A stretch of 64,000 bases of DNA, taken from positions 540,392-604,391 of the forward strand of contig VZRZ01002682.1 of NCBI GenBank assembly GCA_013398175.1, in the 5' to 3' direction. Positions 51,218 through 63,389 of this stretch are shown piece by piece. The stretch comes from Climacteris rufus. Lineage: Eukaryota > Chordata > Aves > Passeriformes > Climacteridae. The notes below the pieces were generated by a model, which had not been told where the DNA came from, did no database searches, and saw only the letters and a program-made list of their open reading frames with translations. Numbering within the stretch: position 1 is the stretch's first letter; the number at the start of each line of letters is the position of its first letter. Position numbers and translations under genes: made by a program.

Positions 51218-51360
51218 GCGCCTCAGGCTGATACGTGACGAGTGTCAGGACAAGGGGGAATGGCTTTGAACTGACAGAGGGCAGGGTCGGATTAGGTATC
51301 AGGGAGAAATTCTTCACGGTGGGGTTGGTGAAGCACTGCCACATGTTGCCCGGAGAAGCT
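51218..51360 (+). mobile_element. CR1 LINE internal fragment
   Basis: Matches the 3'-proximal part of CR1 just upstream of the tail: 'ggacaagggggaatggcttt', 'gggagaaattcttcacggtg', 'gtgaagcactgccacatgtt' and 'gcccggagaagct'. It stops before the CR1 terminus, so it is truncated at both ends. The left boundary is approximate. Confidence 0.82.
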
Positions 51361-53160
51361 CTTTGCCTGATCCCTCGTGCCCCATGAGTTATTGCTGATG
51401 ATGTGGGGATGATTTTGTCAGCACCCTAATGGCCCTTTAGGGGTCTGTTAACCCTTTAAGAGCCCTGAGCATCCTCACCTGGGGCGTCTACCCACATCCA
51501 TGGCCCAGGAGCCCATTTCAGCCCAGCATGAGGTTGTCAGCTCCTGTCCCAGGGGTGCTGCAGGTGTTGCTGTTCTCCAGCTCTGGCTGTGTCACCATGA
51601 AATCACCAGTGACCTGGGCTTTTGGATGAACCTGCATGTGACCTTCAGCTCTGCTCTGTGCTCAGGTACAGCAGCCCAGTCCATGGGGAGCATCCTCCCT
51701 GGGTGTCTTTAGTCCCCTGTGGTGGCCCCTTCAATGGGCACAAATAATGTCCTTTTTTTCCTGAAACAGGGGAGGTTTTTGCTGTGAAGGATAAGCTGCA
51801 TCCATAATAGACATTAATTTTGGTGGCCCGCTTTTCCTGAAAGCCTAACTTGCTCTTATCTTTTATTTTTGGGTAGGGGGTCAGGACTCAGCTCTGGGAA
51901 TGGATTTTCTCAGCATCAAAACAGTTTCCCCATTACATATCCAGCAAGTAGGCTGAAACCTATTGAAGGTCCTTCTTGTCCTGCCCATTAAAGGTGCTCT
52001 GTCATCTCACTGGCTTTCCACTTGCAGCCACCTGTCTCAGTCTCAATCAAACACAACCAAGTTGCATCAGTGTGTTTGTGCTTCTTTCCTTATTTAATTT
52101 TTTTTCTTCTAGAAAAAGGATTTGAAATTATTTTTTAAAAAATTTTAAGTCCCTAGATGTAAAGAAATTGGTATCTTGTCCAGGTCTTTTGGCTCTTCAG
52201 CCAGGAAGCAGACAATCCTTGGTTTCTGTGAGCAGTCTGTGTGATCATCGGTAGACATCTGCAAGACAAGAGGAGGTTATTTGGAGATGCTTCCCAGAAA
52301 TGTCCGTTCTGCCTTCTTGTGCACCAGCACAACACTTCCAGACAGCTGCTTTGCCTCAGGCCTCCTCACTCCCACCAGCAGCTGCTCCCATTAAACCCTT
52401 CTTCTGGTGTTTCCCTCTCTGATGCTTCAGACAAAGCAGTCACTGAACTGTTGGAGGCAGCAGGGGATGGTGTCAGTGCCCCATGGCTCATGCCCATGTC
52501 CCAGTGTCACTGCTCAGAGGCCTGGCTGCTGCAGGTGATCTCCCCACAGCTCCCAGTTACCCCACTGCCCCTCCCATGATGTCACCGGGCTGGTCTGAGC
52601 ACGGATCTCTCTTCCATGTGGTTGCCATTAATTCCACCACCGCAAACATCAGCCTGAGGTACCAGACCATATCAAGCAATCGATCTCTAATTCTCATATC
52701 CGACAATAAAGCAGAGAGCCCAAAAGGAAAGAGGGAATAGAGAGGCTAAGAGCTTTCCCCTACCCACTGCAGGTGGCTCATAAGAAGCTTTGTATGGAAA
52801 ACATCCCCTTACCCCTGTGCCGTGTCCCTGTTGCAGAGGAATGAGTCAGGAATTTCATGCATGTAGAGCAATCACCAAACAGTCCCTACAGGTCTGCCCA
52901 GGACCACGGCTTGCCGAGCAGCTGCTTGTTTACCTGCCACCCATTTCCATAGCATGGGTGTGCAGCCACATTCCTGGCAGCCCCAGCTGCTCCCACCTGC
53001 CCGACCTGTCCGTGCGCGGGGAGCCCAGCTCGGGGCCACCGTTTGAGGGATGTGGTTGCCACAGGGAAACCCTGCCGAGGATGCTGAGTGCTCTGCTGGG
53101 ATGACTGAGGAGCCGGCCCAGCCGGGCTGTCAGGCAGGCTGCTGCTGTCGCTGCCGGTGG

Positions 53161-53200
53161 GTGCTGGGGATGCGCACCGAGCGCTGGGGATGCGCGGCGT
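53161..53200 (+). repeat. 20-bp tandem duplication, GC-rich
   Basis: Two 20-base units, 53161-53180 and 53181-53200, share GCTGGGGATGCGC and match at about 16 of 20 positions. Confidence 0.85.
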
Positions 53201-56091
53201 GCAGTGACTCGGAGCAGGAGCAGCTCAGCCTCAGCGCCCCAAATCCCCTTCCACGGGAGCTCTCCCTATCCGCTGGTCCTGGAAATGTCACAGGGGAACC
53301 ACCCTCCCCAGGTTACGTGTCCTATTAAGCAAGAGGGACGCGTCCCTCCCGAGCCAGAGCCGCGCTCGAACGTGGCTGTGCCAGCACAGCAGGGCCCACG
53401 CTCGAAGGGCAGCTTTTGGCAGAGCAGGATGTGCTGTCTGGGTCCTGGATACGTAGGCAACAACTTTTTACTGCTTTTTATCAGTGTCATGCTGATGGAG
53501 AGCAAGTGCATCCCTCGCTTTTTCCTGGGAGCCGCTGCTGTCTGCAGCAGTGCGGGGGAAGGCTGTCCCTGCCCAGCCTGGGCAGGGGAATCCGTGCCAG
53601 CGTTTTTCCCCAGGGAATGCTGAAGTAGCTGCACTTCAAAGGCTCAGGAAGTGTCCATTTTGCCTTCGGCTCCACCAGCCCACGGTTCGGGGTGGAAGCT
53701 GCTTGTGTCAGCAGCTGGAGCTGGGAGGCAACCCGGGCTAAGCCAGGGCTGCTGGCCAGGATCAGCACCCAAGTCACCCAGCCTTTCCTCCCTGGTCCCT
53801 AAAGCATCCAAAGTGCCCCCAGAAGACGGGTCAGCACTATAGGCTTTCGTCCTGCGCTTGAAGCAGCCATTTGTGTCAATTTGGGCACATCCCTTCCCCT
53901 CTCCCGAGTGTTTGGGCTGGGGGTTGTTGTGTGCCTTGAGCTGTGCCACTCTAGTTTAGCAGGATGCTGCTGTCGTCACATTTCTTTTTCTTTTTACCTC
54001 TTCCTCTCAAAAAATATCAAGTTGTATAAAATAAAATAAAAAAGAAATTTCCATCTCAGTGGTGGATGAATTGTTTAAAAGGGTCTGTTTGCTAATGTGA
54101 TTGACTTCAACCAATAGCACAGGTTGAGCTGTAATTATGGGAAAACAATCAAATCTCTATCTGGGTTCACACCATACTGGTCTTGCCACTTTTTGTGTTA
54201 TAGCAGAACCTGTTGGGCAGCCTGAGCTAAGCTGAGCCTCCTTTCTGCTGCTGGGGCAAAGAAACACAAACCAGTAGAACCAGTCAGACTGCAAGGAAAA
54301 ATTATGGCTTATTGTCTGTGCAAGTTCACCCACACTGCTCACTCCTGTCTCCCCTGTCCAGATGACCGTCTCCTGATCACGACCTAACAGAGCTCCAGGA
54401 GCCGAGGAAGAGACAGAGGCACAGTCCCCCAACGTGAGTACTGTGCTTGCACTGATTTTTATCTGTCCCCTGGCATCCTGGGCAGTGTTGTGGAGCTGGG
54501 GAGGGATCTGGCATGAGCCACGCATGGAGAACTGCCCTAAATGGCTCAGCAGAGCACCGGGAGAGCTGTCACCGGGTGCTGGCAGACGGAGCCTGGTCCA
54601 GCTCCCAGCTGATGGGCAGAGGCTGGTGTGTCACGGGTTTGCTTGCTTCTCTGTCCCCCCTCAGCACTCAGGGAGGAAATCTGGTTTTCTGTAGCAGCCG
54701 GGGAGTTGAAGGTTTATGGCAAAGTGACAGCTCTGAGGGGTGGGTGGGGAGTGGACCTGAGCCTGCCTGGGCTGTGAGGTGCTACCCAGACAGGACCCCA
54801 GGGCTCTGCTCTTCTCTAACAAAAATTCTTCCTCTGGCATTTTCCACTTGAGAGTGAAAGGTAATGGGATATCCCTGTGATCTGAAATACTTAGAAATGG
54901 CATCCAGCTACACTCAGGTGAAGTGAAATAGCTGGGGGGGGCTGGAGCAATGTGTTGGTGTCAGGGTTCATGTGAGTCCCGCGGAGTCCGGTCACGTTTG
55001 CATCTGGCAAGAGGGGACCAGAGGCAGGAACAGCAAAAGTTTCTCTGAGCAAACACCCACAGTGTGACAGCCACAGGGGAGCAGGGACTGTGTGGGCAGG
55101 CAGCAGTGCCCCTCCTGGGCAGGCAGCACCTGGGTGTTGGTGCCAGGCACCAGGGGGGCATCACCTCCTTCCACTCCTGCTCCACCTTCCACGCAGCGTC
55201 TCAGGCAGTGCTGACCTGCACCAAGCCATGCACGTGCTGGGCAGTAAATATCTTACCATGGAGTTGTGGGTCTCCCTTCCCACCCCATTTCACATCTTGA
55301 ACTCACCTCTGTTGCCAAAGCTGAGAGTAAATTTGCTCCTTTTTCCCTCAGTGGCAGCTTGGAGCTGGGTTGTGGTGACCCCTGCTAGCCCTCTGTCCCC
55401 CACCTCTGGCCACGTTTTGTTCCTTGTGGGACATCCTGACAGTGCCCTCCTGAGTTGTCCAGATTTGTTCCTTCAGGCAGCATAAATATTCAGAGAGGCT
55501 GGAACTCACTGGGCTTCCAGCAGCCCCAGGCATGAGGTGTAATTCTACTGAGGGCTGGCATCCTTCTTCCCTGTTTTAAATCCAGGAGGAAGGAACTGAT
55601 GGTGGGATTGCTGCAGGGGAGAGGCTGTGCCCACACACGCTGCCTCCCTGCACAGGGGTTGGTTCCTGTGAACTGTCCCCACTGCCTGCTCCTTGTCCCT
55701 TCTGCTGGGACAGTGCCATGATGGGGAATGTTCTGAGAGCACTTACAGGGGAGATGGCCACAGATGCTCCCATGGTTTCAGTGCAGGATACAGGACACTA
55801 GTATGTGGCACTGATTCAAAACTCAGCCTAGGCAGCAGTGTGTCCCCAACACCAATGTGTCACCAGGCATTTGGGACAAGCAGAGATGCCTCAGTCCATA
55901 AAAATGCCCAACTGTGGCTGTCCCATCTGCTGGACAGCACAACATGGGGCTGAACTGGTAAGGGAGGACTCATCCTTGGTGCTGCAGCAGAGTTAAGGAG
56001 GGTTTTGCAGGACTGGCTCTTCCCAGCACATTACCCCTTCTTTATACAGTGCTGAAGGGAAAAGCTGATCTGGTCAAAGACTTGGTCACCT

Positions 56092-56113
56092 GGGGATATC
56101 CAGGGATATCCCC
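56092..56113. repeat. Perfect 10-bp inverted repeat with 2-base spacer
   Basis: GGGGATATCC (56092-56101) and its exact reverse complement GGATATCCCC (56104-56113) are separated by AG. The arms could form a small hairpin or a dimeric binding site. No function is known. Confidence 0.9.
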
Positions 56114-57122
56114 ACATCCAGGGGAGAGAGATCTATTCTTTCCACTTGCATGGCCATTAGCTTGGCTCAGGATGCCCATGCACCCCTCACCCAGCAGGAG
56201 CAGAGGTGCCAGTTTATGGAAGCCTGGTTGAGGTGAATCTCCGTGCCACTTTCCCCACACGAGACCTGCTTTCCCAGCCAGGACCAGGAGTGATGAATTC
56301 CCAATGTCAGGAGCAGTGTGGGCTCTGAGCCATGCTGCTGGGGAGTTCTCCTGCCGTGGAGGACAAGACAGTGAGAGCAAGGCACTCTGCAGGCTCCCTG
56401 TGCAGCGTAACGGGATCACCAGAGATGTGCGGGGTGATCACCACCCCCATCAGAGATTCCCTGGGTATTTTCCTCCCACCTTCCCCAGCCAAGGGCTCTG
56501 GGCTGGGGGTGGCAGTGGGACTGTTTTGGCTGGGCTGGTGGAGGCAGTGGCCACGTGCCTCCACTCCCAACGGGGCCTTGAGCTATCCCTGAGCCTCACC
56601 ACTTCTCAATTAAATCACCCAAAAAACGCGATAATGCCTCATTAGCCGCTTCCCAGAGCATTCTGAGGTGTTCACTGAGTAATGTTCATAGAGCTGTGGT
56701 TACCCCGAAATGCACAGGCAGATATGTGGCTACTTTTAATCGTCTTCTGAATCCTCATGTGGGCAGACAGACCTGCCCACAGATATGCCCAAACCCACCA
56801 CACTCTGGGGGGCTTCATGGCACAGCTGCTGGGTCCAAATGTCATTCCTTATCAACTGGGGAGCAGAACAAATATTTCCTGATAAACCTCAGCAAAGCAG
56901 CAAGAGCTGGGGAGTGGGAGGACAAAATCTCCCTCCCAGATGGGGTCAGTGCAAGAAGAGACCCCCAAACTGCTCACCCTGCTATGTAAAAGCCAAAATC
57001 AGATTCCTGGGTGTATTCAGGTATTGCAGAGGACCAACAGATCTGACTTTAGTGATCCTGCACACTCAGGGCAGCCAAGACCCTTCGCTGGGAGGAGGGA
57101 TGTCCCTGTTGCAAGGGATAAC

Positions 57123-57170
57123 AGGGGCTCTTGAGGGGAATAGGGGCTCTTGAGGGGAATAGGGGCTCTT
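57123..57170 (+). repeat. 19-bp minisatellite, two and a half copies
   Basis: Unit AGGGGCTCTTGAGGGGAAT at 57123-57141 and 57142-57160, identical, then a partial copy to 57170. Confidence 0.95.
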
Positions 57171-58849
57171 AAGCAGAAATGAGATAATAGAAGAAAACCC
57201 ACACTGGGGTTCAGTGGCTGCCACAGCAGTTGGAGGAGCAGATGCTGCTTCCACAGGGCTGGGGTGGTGGGGAGAAATCGAGCTTCTGGGTTTGTGATCA
57301 CCAGGGTTGTGCTGTATTATGGCAACAGAGCCTTTATGGGGTAGAAGTAAATCAGTGCAGGTTGGGGCTTGAGGCTGGAGCTTCATCTTGGAGGATCCTC
57401 TGTAGTTGCCCTCTCCCTGCAGTGGGACACGTCTGTGCACACGTGAGCAGGGGCAGCAGCTCCTGGTGCTGCTGGTCCTGTTTAACCTGTTCAGGGGGCT
57501 GTGAGCAGCACCAGGCCCCACAAACCCCAAGGGCCACTGAGGCAGCTCACAGCCCTGCTGCAGCCCCATGCCAGCCAGGTGGGACCCCCATCCAAAAGCC
57601 AGCAGAGGCGGCCCTGCGGCTGGGTGTCTGCAGCAAGGGCTTGCTGCAAACCGGCCCCTGGGCTGGTGGAGCAGCACAGAGCAGCTGCTCTGCTCTGAGG
57701 AGGATTTTCAGGTTGTGCCAGGTAGAGGAAGGCACCAAATCCTCCTCCCTGGAAAGGCAAGAGCCAAGGCTGCTCTTCCTGTGTCACTCGGTGGGAGTAA
57801 TTTTGCAATCTGGCAGCCCCTGTGCAGCACCCACAGCAAACCCAGCATGGTGGAGAGCAGGGGCTGGGCTCCATTTTAGGACAGCCTGTGCCATGTTAAG
57901 TCATGCGAATAAATAAATACCCAGGGAAAAAAAATCCCTCAACATGCAAAAAAAAATCCCTCTTCAAACTGCCAAGCTCACAATATGTGAGCAAAGAACA
58001 TGAGCTCCACACTGGCCCATGAAACACTCCTGGCACTGAAGATTTTCCATGAGTGATCAGACAAGTTTTCTGAGTAGGAATTTGTTTTATAATTCTAAAA
58101 TTAGACCAGGAACATAGTAGGGTAGCCAAGGAGAGAAAGTTTGGCTGGTCAAAGTAGCTCTGCCCAGCCATCACCCAATCAAAGGTGTATGACATCAATC
58201 CAGCCTGGAGCTGAACAGCTCCTGCTCTGCTGATGGGGAAATATCTGATGGTAACTCCATTAAGCTTCACTGATCCCACAGTAACAGAATGTCACAGTCC
58301 TGCCTTTTTCTTTTCTGCCTTTTTTTTTTTTAATGACTTAAGCTCGTTTAGCTAATGAGCTGCTTTATCCTTCTGAAAGGAGACAGTGCTGAGGGTGGGG
58401 ATGTGCTGTGGCTCACTGTGAGCATGGCAGGCAGTGCTGGGGATGGTACTGAAAGCTCAGGAACCCCTGGGAAACTGGGAATGGGGGCTGGCTGTGCTGC
58501 CAGAGCTGCTGTCCAATCCATCCCTTCCCAAGCCCCTCAGACAGGACAGAAAATAACCTCGCTGCTGCTTTTCCTTTCCCCAGCCACAGTCAGGAGCATC
58601 CTGCCCAAGGAGCGATGCCATCGATACCCAGGCAATGCCGAGAGCTGCCTCAGCCCCGTGTGTGAGAGTTGGTGTCCCAGGAACCCTGTGCCCAACCTGG
58701 AGCCCTTGTCCCGCCCTGAGCTGAGCATCAAGGGATGCAGAGAGCAGGTGAGCAAAGCCACGGCAGTCAACAAGAGCCCTGCCCCGGGTCTTGGCCGTTC
58801 CAAGCCCTGCAGATTTAGGGGCTGGATGAGGAGTTCGCCTTTGGTCCCC

Positions 58850-58990
58850 GCCACTGGGGCTCTGTTTGCAGAGGGGCCCCGTCACTTTGAAATACGCCCG
58901 GCCCTGCCGGGACGCCAAAGGGCCGCCCCCGGCCCCACACCCGGCACCGCGGGCTCTATATCACAGCGACAGCTCTGCAGAGGGCTCGGG
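58850..58990 (+). promoter_or_regulatory. CpG-rich block with TATA-like element, candidate RBBP8NL promoter
   Basis: A run of CpG-rich sequence ends in GGGCTCTATATCACAGCG, with a TATA-like core near 58,953. It lies 2.5 kb upstream of the first RBBP8NL coding exon, on the same strand, and that exon begins with a splice acceptor, so an upstream non-coding exon is expected about here. The exact first exon and its donor could not be fixed. Confidence 0.4.
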
Positions 58991-59429
58991 GCTGTAAATG
59001 AAATCCCTGTCTCAAGGAGCGAGCTCTACTCTGAGGGACCCTGCGGTCTGGGCTTCATCCATAAATCTCCCTCCATAAATCCTCTGGAGCAGGGTAGAGG
59101 AGCAGGGAGCTGCGGCTTCACGCCCTCACTGGGAGAGAGGGAGCAAAGCTGAGCCCCTCGGGGAGCCTGGGCTGTCGTGGGGCTGTTGTGCTGCAGCAAA
59201 ACGCTGAATCCTGGGTACAGGTACACGGGGAGTGATGCTCATGCAGCATCTCTCTCATGTGTGCCCAGACCACAGACCCGAGGTGCTGGCCGGGTTTGCC
59301 ACAGAGTGGCAGTTCTGTCTGCATGCAGAGATGGCTTCTGGCACCTCAAAAAGCACCAGAACTGGCAGCTTTTCCCTGCTGATTGGATCCACTGACCTGG
59401 GGGCTCTGAGGAAAAGCAGATCAGGAGTG

Positions 59430-59990
59430 AGCCCCAGCGCTGGTGGCACCGCAGCCGTCAGTGGAAGGCAGAGGCTCTGCCCGCAGCCCAGCCCCGAGCG
59501 CTGCTGTGCCGGGCTCTGCCCGCAGCGCTGCCACAGCCCCGGGATCCGGACCCGGCACGGAGCACCCGGGCTCCCCCGCGCCTGCCACCGCTCGCCAGCC
59601 CAGCCCTCCCTCCCGAACTGCGGGCTGGCACCTGTCCCGGCCGGGTGTCACCTTCCCGGGGGCCGAGACCCAGCCCTGTGTCTCGAAAGGCCGGGGTCAG
59701 CCCTCGGAGACACCGGCCTTGGGGAAAGGGCAGCACCAGGGTGGGCAGGACCTGATCCAGCACCAGCAGAACAGTCGGGAGCTCCTGCAGCCACCACCGC
59801 CTCTGCTCCCAGATGCAAGCCCGTCCCAGATTACAGCTCTGGAGAGTGCACTGGGAATTAGTTCCCGAGTGCTCCCGAGCACTCCGAGCGTTCCCGGCTG
59901 TCAAGGGGGGTGTCAGTGCCGTGATGGCAGTGCTGGGGCTCACAGCCTCCCTTCAGCCCCGGGGAGGTGCTTTGCCCGGGGCAGAGCCTG
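59430..59990. promoter_or_regulatory. CpG-rich island upstream of RBBP8NL
   Basis: The densest CpG stretch in the window, with many CG dinucleotides over about 560 bases. Such islands usually mark promoters or first exons in birds. It is an alternative to the 58.9-kb block as the RBBP8NL start region. Open frames of 160-209 residues on both strands within it are expected from base composition. Confidence 0.45.
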
Positions 59991-61418
59991 ATATAGGACT
60001 CAGCAATCCCGGGAAGTGCATCCCATTAACTTCAGGGGTTTTTTTTCTTTGTTTCTGTTTTGAAGTAGATCTGCTGTTATTTCCCCTGGCTGGTTTTCTA
60101 GCTGTGGTTCTTGGGGCTGAGATCAGTTCCCAATCCCATTTCACAGCAGCAGATCTCAAGCTGGGTGAGCCACACCACACTTTGATTTGTTGGGATAGAT
60201 CACCCAGCCCTGGGAAAGGCTGGGTTATGCCCAAGGAAGTGAGAGCAATGAATGTTTTTTAATGGTTTCCCCTGAGAGTGAGATCTCGACTCTGTTTGCA
60301 GCAGATTTGCTCAAAAGCCAGAGTGGCTTGGGGATGGTTCATGTTCAGGCAGCTGCTCCGCTGATCCGAGCGTGCCGAGCTCGCCGCTTGTGCTTGCTGG
60401 CGCGTGCCTCATTTCTTTTGAAAATCAGATGCTTTAGGGGAAACTTTCCTCTTCCAGCTCTGCATGCCCACATCTTGCATATGCAGCGATCTGGCACATC
60501 CCTGCTCCGCATGCAGATAGAGGCACGGGCAGGCTGCCGGCAGGGAGCAGGGCTGGGAGAGCACAAACCTTCCCCCGGGGGCTGCAAGGCCCAGCTCCCA
60601 GCCCACTCTCCACGTTCCAGCAACAGAGGGGAGGTTTTCTCCCTGGTCAGCTCTTCATGGTTGAAGGCTGAGTGTCCAGGTGCTTTGTTGGGATCAGGAT
60701 TTCTCACCATCAGAATGATTTGTAGGGGAGAAGTTCCCATGTGGAGATGCTGAATGCCTTCATGTGGAAATCCCTCTTCTCCCAGGATGGCTTTGGTGGT
60801 TCCAGAGGTCCTCATGAGTGCTGTGCCCACACCAGGGCTTGCCTCTGGATACCACCTCTCCGGGTTTCTCTGTAAAATGGGGTGGAAAAGCTCTGTTGGG
60901 TGTCTCTCAAGGGTTCAAAGAGGCTACAGCCAGCAAGGCCATGCAGGAAGCCTGGGCCATGACAATGGGGTGGCCAAAGGGTACATGTTGCCTCTGTACA
61001 AGATGTGCATGGTGCCAGAGGGAGGAGGGATGCATGGGAGCATCCCAGCAGGAGATGAGTCTTTCAGGATCAAGCACCAAAGCTGCTGTGAATTTCCCCA
61101 CCATCAGTCCCCATGTGGTCCCCACACGAGTTCTGCAGTGCCCTCTTTATCCTCAAGAAGATGCCCTGGCCCACCTCATCCCAGAGCAATACAATTTAAA
61201 CAGCTCAACCAGCAGAAGAAAAGCCTGATTTTCCAGCTGGGCTTCTCCCAGTATCTGAGATATTTTCCTTGCCATGCCCAGTGCTGAGGCAGGGTGAACA
61301 AAAACGCATCCCATAGTTTAGCAAATGATTTCCCTTCCTAGCTCTGGAGCTTGTCCATTCCAGAACATCACATGCACCAGACACTTCTCTTTTATTGGAA
61401 TTTTTCTTTCTATTTTAG
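59991..61418. other. RBBP8NL: RBBP8NL upstream region / intron 1
   Basis: Likely intron between an unidentified 5' non-coding exon and the first coding exon. It ends in an excellent acceptor (TTTTTCTTTCTATTTTAG at 61401-61418). No other feature recognised. Confidence 0.5.
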
Positions 61419-61494
61419 GCTGAAATCTGAATAATCTGAATCAAAAGGATATCCTCACTCTGGATACAGCCTGGTGTGTGGCTCAGCCCTGAAC
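61419..61494 (+). other. RBBP8NL: RBBP8NL 5' UTR part of the first coding exon
   Basis: Begins directly after a strong pyrimidine tract and AG, and runs 76 bases to the start codon. The acceptor implies at least one upstream non-coding exon. Confidence 0.7.
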
Positions 61495-61561
61495 ATGACC
61501 ACAGAGAGTTTTGTAGAGTTCCTGAACAAGCTCAAGGAAATCCATGAGAAAGAAGTCCAAG
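61495..61561 (+). CDS. RBBP8NL: RBBP8NL first coding exon (N-terminus)
   Basis: 67 bp from the ATG to a GTAGGG donor. It encodes MTTESFVEFLNKLKEIHEKE followed by VQ and the first base of a glycine codon. The FxxxLxKLKExHxKEVQGL pattern is the start of the CtIP/RBBP8 N-terminal coiled coil, which makes RBBP8 a dimer of dimers. RBBP8NL is a poorly characterised relative that shares this N-terminal region; it is not established as a DNA-end resection factor. The ATG is chosen because it opens the conserved helix and follows the splice acceptor closely. It is too short to appear as a stand-alone open frame. Confidence 0.92.
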
Positions 61562-62846
61562 GTAGGGAGACACAAGATGTCTTATCAAAAACTGGCTGAG
61601 GTCCATTTCTTTGTAATGCCACCTTGATCTGTTTGGTTACAAATAACCTGAAGGGAGGAGGAGCAGGTGTGGATTAGGGAGCTTTGGGAATTAGTGCTGA
61701 GCAAGCAGCACCCACGGGGATGGATTGGGACATGGGGTCACAGCCTGTCCCTCAGGGGATCACACCCTCCAATGGCACTGGTGGGGAACAAGGTTTATGG
61801 AGAAAATAGAAACTTTTTGGATGATGAGAAGCAGCAGAAGAGAGAGGGCATTCCTTCATCCCATCCTCCTGGAGAGCAAGCCATGGAGGTGCTCAGTCCC
61901 TGCAGGAATCCCACTTGCTCCAAGCATTAACCACAGGGGGTTTGGCTCCTTTCCTGCTCCTGCTGTCATGGTCTGTGATGAAGGTGAATTGGGAGGTTTG
62001 CAGAGGTGACACACACACCTACTGGGCATCTACTCCGAGCAAAGAGGATTGGAGTCTATTTGGATACTGAGGGATCAAAGGGAAAGCAGAAAGATGCAAC
62101 AATCTACAAGACAGAAGCAGCAGGAGATGAAGCTCTGTTAAAGAAAACATTTGAGTCAAGTTGGATAGCTTATTCCTCTAGGGAATAAATTATTTCTCAG
62201 GTCATACATTATTAAAATAAAACCCATTAGGTTAAGCAACCAAGTGCCAAGTCCAATTGTTTTCCTATTAGAATAATTCCCAGTATCAATATTATGAACA
62301 AAACTTCAGCACTTTTGGATGATTCTGGCTTATGAATTCATTCTTCTCTTGTGTAATTTCAAGCCGTGTGAGAGTTAGAGGAAACTGTTGAGCAATTTAA
62401 ACCACATGTTTACATCTACTTTGCATAAAATGGATTTGACAGGATACAACGTCTGCAGATCCATCAAGAAAAGCTGCTCAGCTGTAAATATTCTCCAAGA
62501 TCCTTTCCAACCCTGAAAGCTATAAAATACTGCCCACCTGGGAAATGTGGGCTGAGTAGAAACAAAACTAAACCAGACTTTTTGGGCCTGGGAAGGAAAT
62601 GCAGACTCATTAAACAGTGGGAATACAAAACGTGCTCACATTCTGTACGACTTTCCCAGTTACACTCAACTGTGATAGTGTTCAACACATGCAATGCATT
62701 ATTCCCTATCAGAAATAAGGTCTGTGAATGGATGAGATTTCTGCAGAGCCACGCACCTTCCTGAAGTTCCAGCAGAGCTGTTTGTTCCTGAGTGCTCAGG
62801 AACTGGCACTAAGCAGCCACCTCTCTGTCTCTGTTCACTTTTGCAG
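61562..62846 (+). other. RBBP8NL: RBBP8NL intron
   Basis: A 1,285-bp intron with GTAGGG and TTTTGCAG ends. A short tract near 62,490-62,515 ('gatcctttccaaccctga') weakly recalls CR1 tails but is too short to call. Confidence 0.8.
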
Positions 62847-62889
62847 GCCTGCACAGCAAGGTGACAGAGCTGACCACGGAGAAATGTCG
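62847..62889 (+). CDS. RBBP8NL: RBBP8NL exon: coiled coil, GLHSKVTELTTEKCR
   Basis: A 43-bp exon with acceptor TTTTGCAG and donor GTGAGC. It completes the split glycine codon, encodes LHSKVTELTTEKC and ends two bases into an arginine codon. It continues the heptad pattern of the N-terminal coiled coil and corresponds to the GLQ.KV..L part of RBBP8. It was found by protein continuity. Confidence 0.92.
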
Positions 62890-63293
62890 GTGAGCGATGC
62901 TGGGATGGGGAAGTGGAGGGGTGGTTGCACCACTGGATTTTCACCTCCTGAGTCCTCCTCCAAGACTTCTGGATTTAGAGAGCACCAACTGCCTTTCTGG
63001 CACTGCCAAATTCAAACCTTTTGGTGTCAGGCAGGGCTTGGGGTGATCCCAGCCCAATTCCAGCTTGCCTTCCCGCAGTGATGCTCGTGTCAGCCCATGC
63101 TTGCTCTCCTGGGAAGCAATAAACTGGGAGGAAGCAACTGCTAACTCCAGGGGGCTGTCACAGGGCAGCATCCAGGCTCCAACACATTTGTTTCCCCTCC
63201 TGCCACACAAGCAAAAGGTCACTGTGGATGAAGGCATGGGTTTTGGGAAGAAATCTAACAACTCTCTTTTCTTTGTTCTGTTTCTTCAATTAG
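62890..63293 (+). other. RBBP8NL: RBBP8NL intron
   Basis: A 404-bp intron ending in TTTCTTCAATTAG. Nothing else recognised. Confidence 0.85.
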
Positions 63294-63389
63294 TGATGCT
63301 CAGAGAATTGAGGAGCTATTTGCTAAAAATCACCAGTTAAGGGAACAACAGAAGGTCCTTAAAGAAAATGTAAAGGTGTTAGAAAACAG
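63294..63389 (+). CDS. RBBP8NL: RBBP8NL exon: core coiled coil, DAQRIEELFAKNHQLREQQK
   Basis: A 96-bp exon encoding DAQRIEELFAKNHQLREQQK then VLKENVKVLEN, ending in a split arginine codon. The KNHQLREQQKVL segment is close to the equivalent KNQQLREQQKVL of RBBP8 as I remember it and is the clearest family signature. The donor is GTAGGA. The phases of all four exons join without a frame change (67+43+96+113 bp = 319). Confidence 0.96.

Larger units (their letters stand above)
51361..58849. other. Intergenic, GC-rich, no gene confirmed
   Basis: GC content climbs along this stretch and open frames become long on all strands, up to 228 residues near 57,230-57,916 and the start of a 265-residue frame at 58,355. 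They overlap one another in different frames and lack domains. Two short tandem repeats and one palindrome are listed separately. Confidence 0.55.

Noticed and set aside
55141..55160. Second CTCF-like site (GCACCAGGGGGGC)
   Set aside because: An extra G shifts the core relative to the consensus, so the match is weak.
57066..57916. 203- and 228-codon frames on opposite strands
   Set aside because: They overlap each other in GC-rich DNA that includes a 19-bp minisatellite. This is expected from composition.
59232..59991. Open frames of 161-209 codons in the CpG island
   Set aside because: Several frames on both strands are open at once, as usual in CpG islands, and the peptides are Pro/Ala/Gly-rich without a domain.
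62490..62515. Possible CR1 tail in the first RBBP8NL coding intron
   Set aside because: Only about 20 bases resemble CR1, with no supporting sequence upstream.
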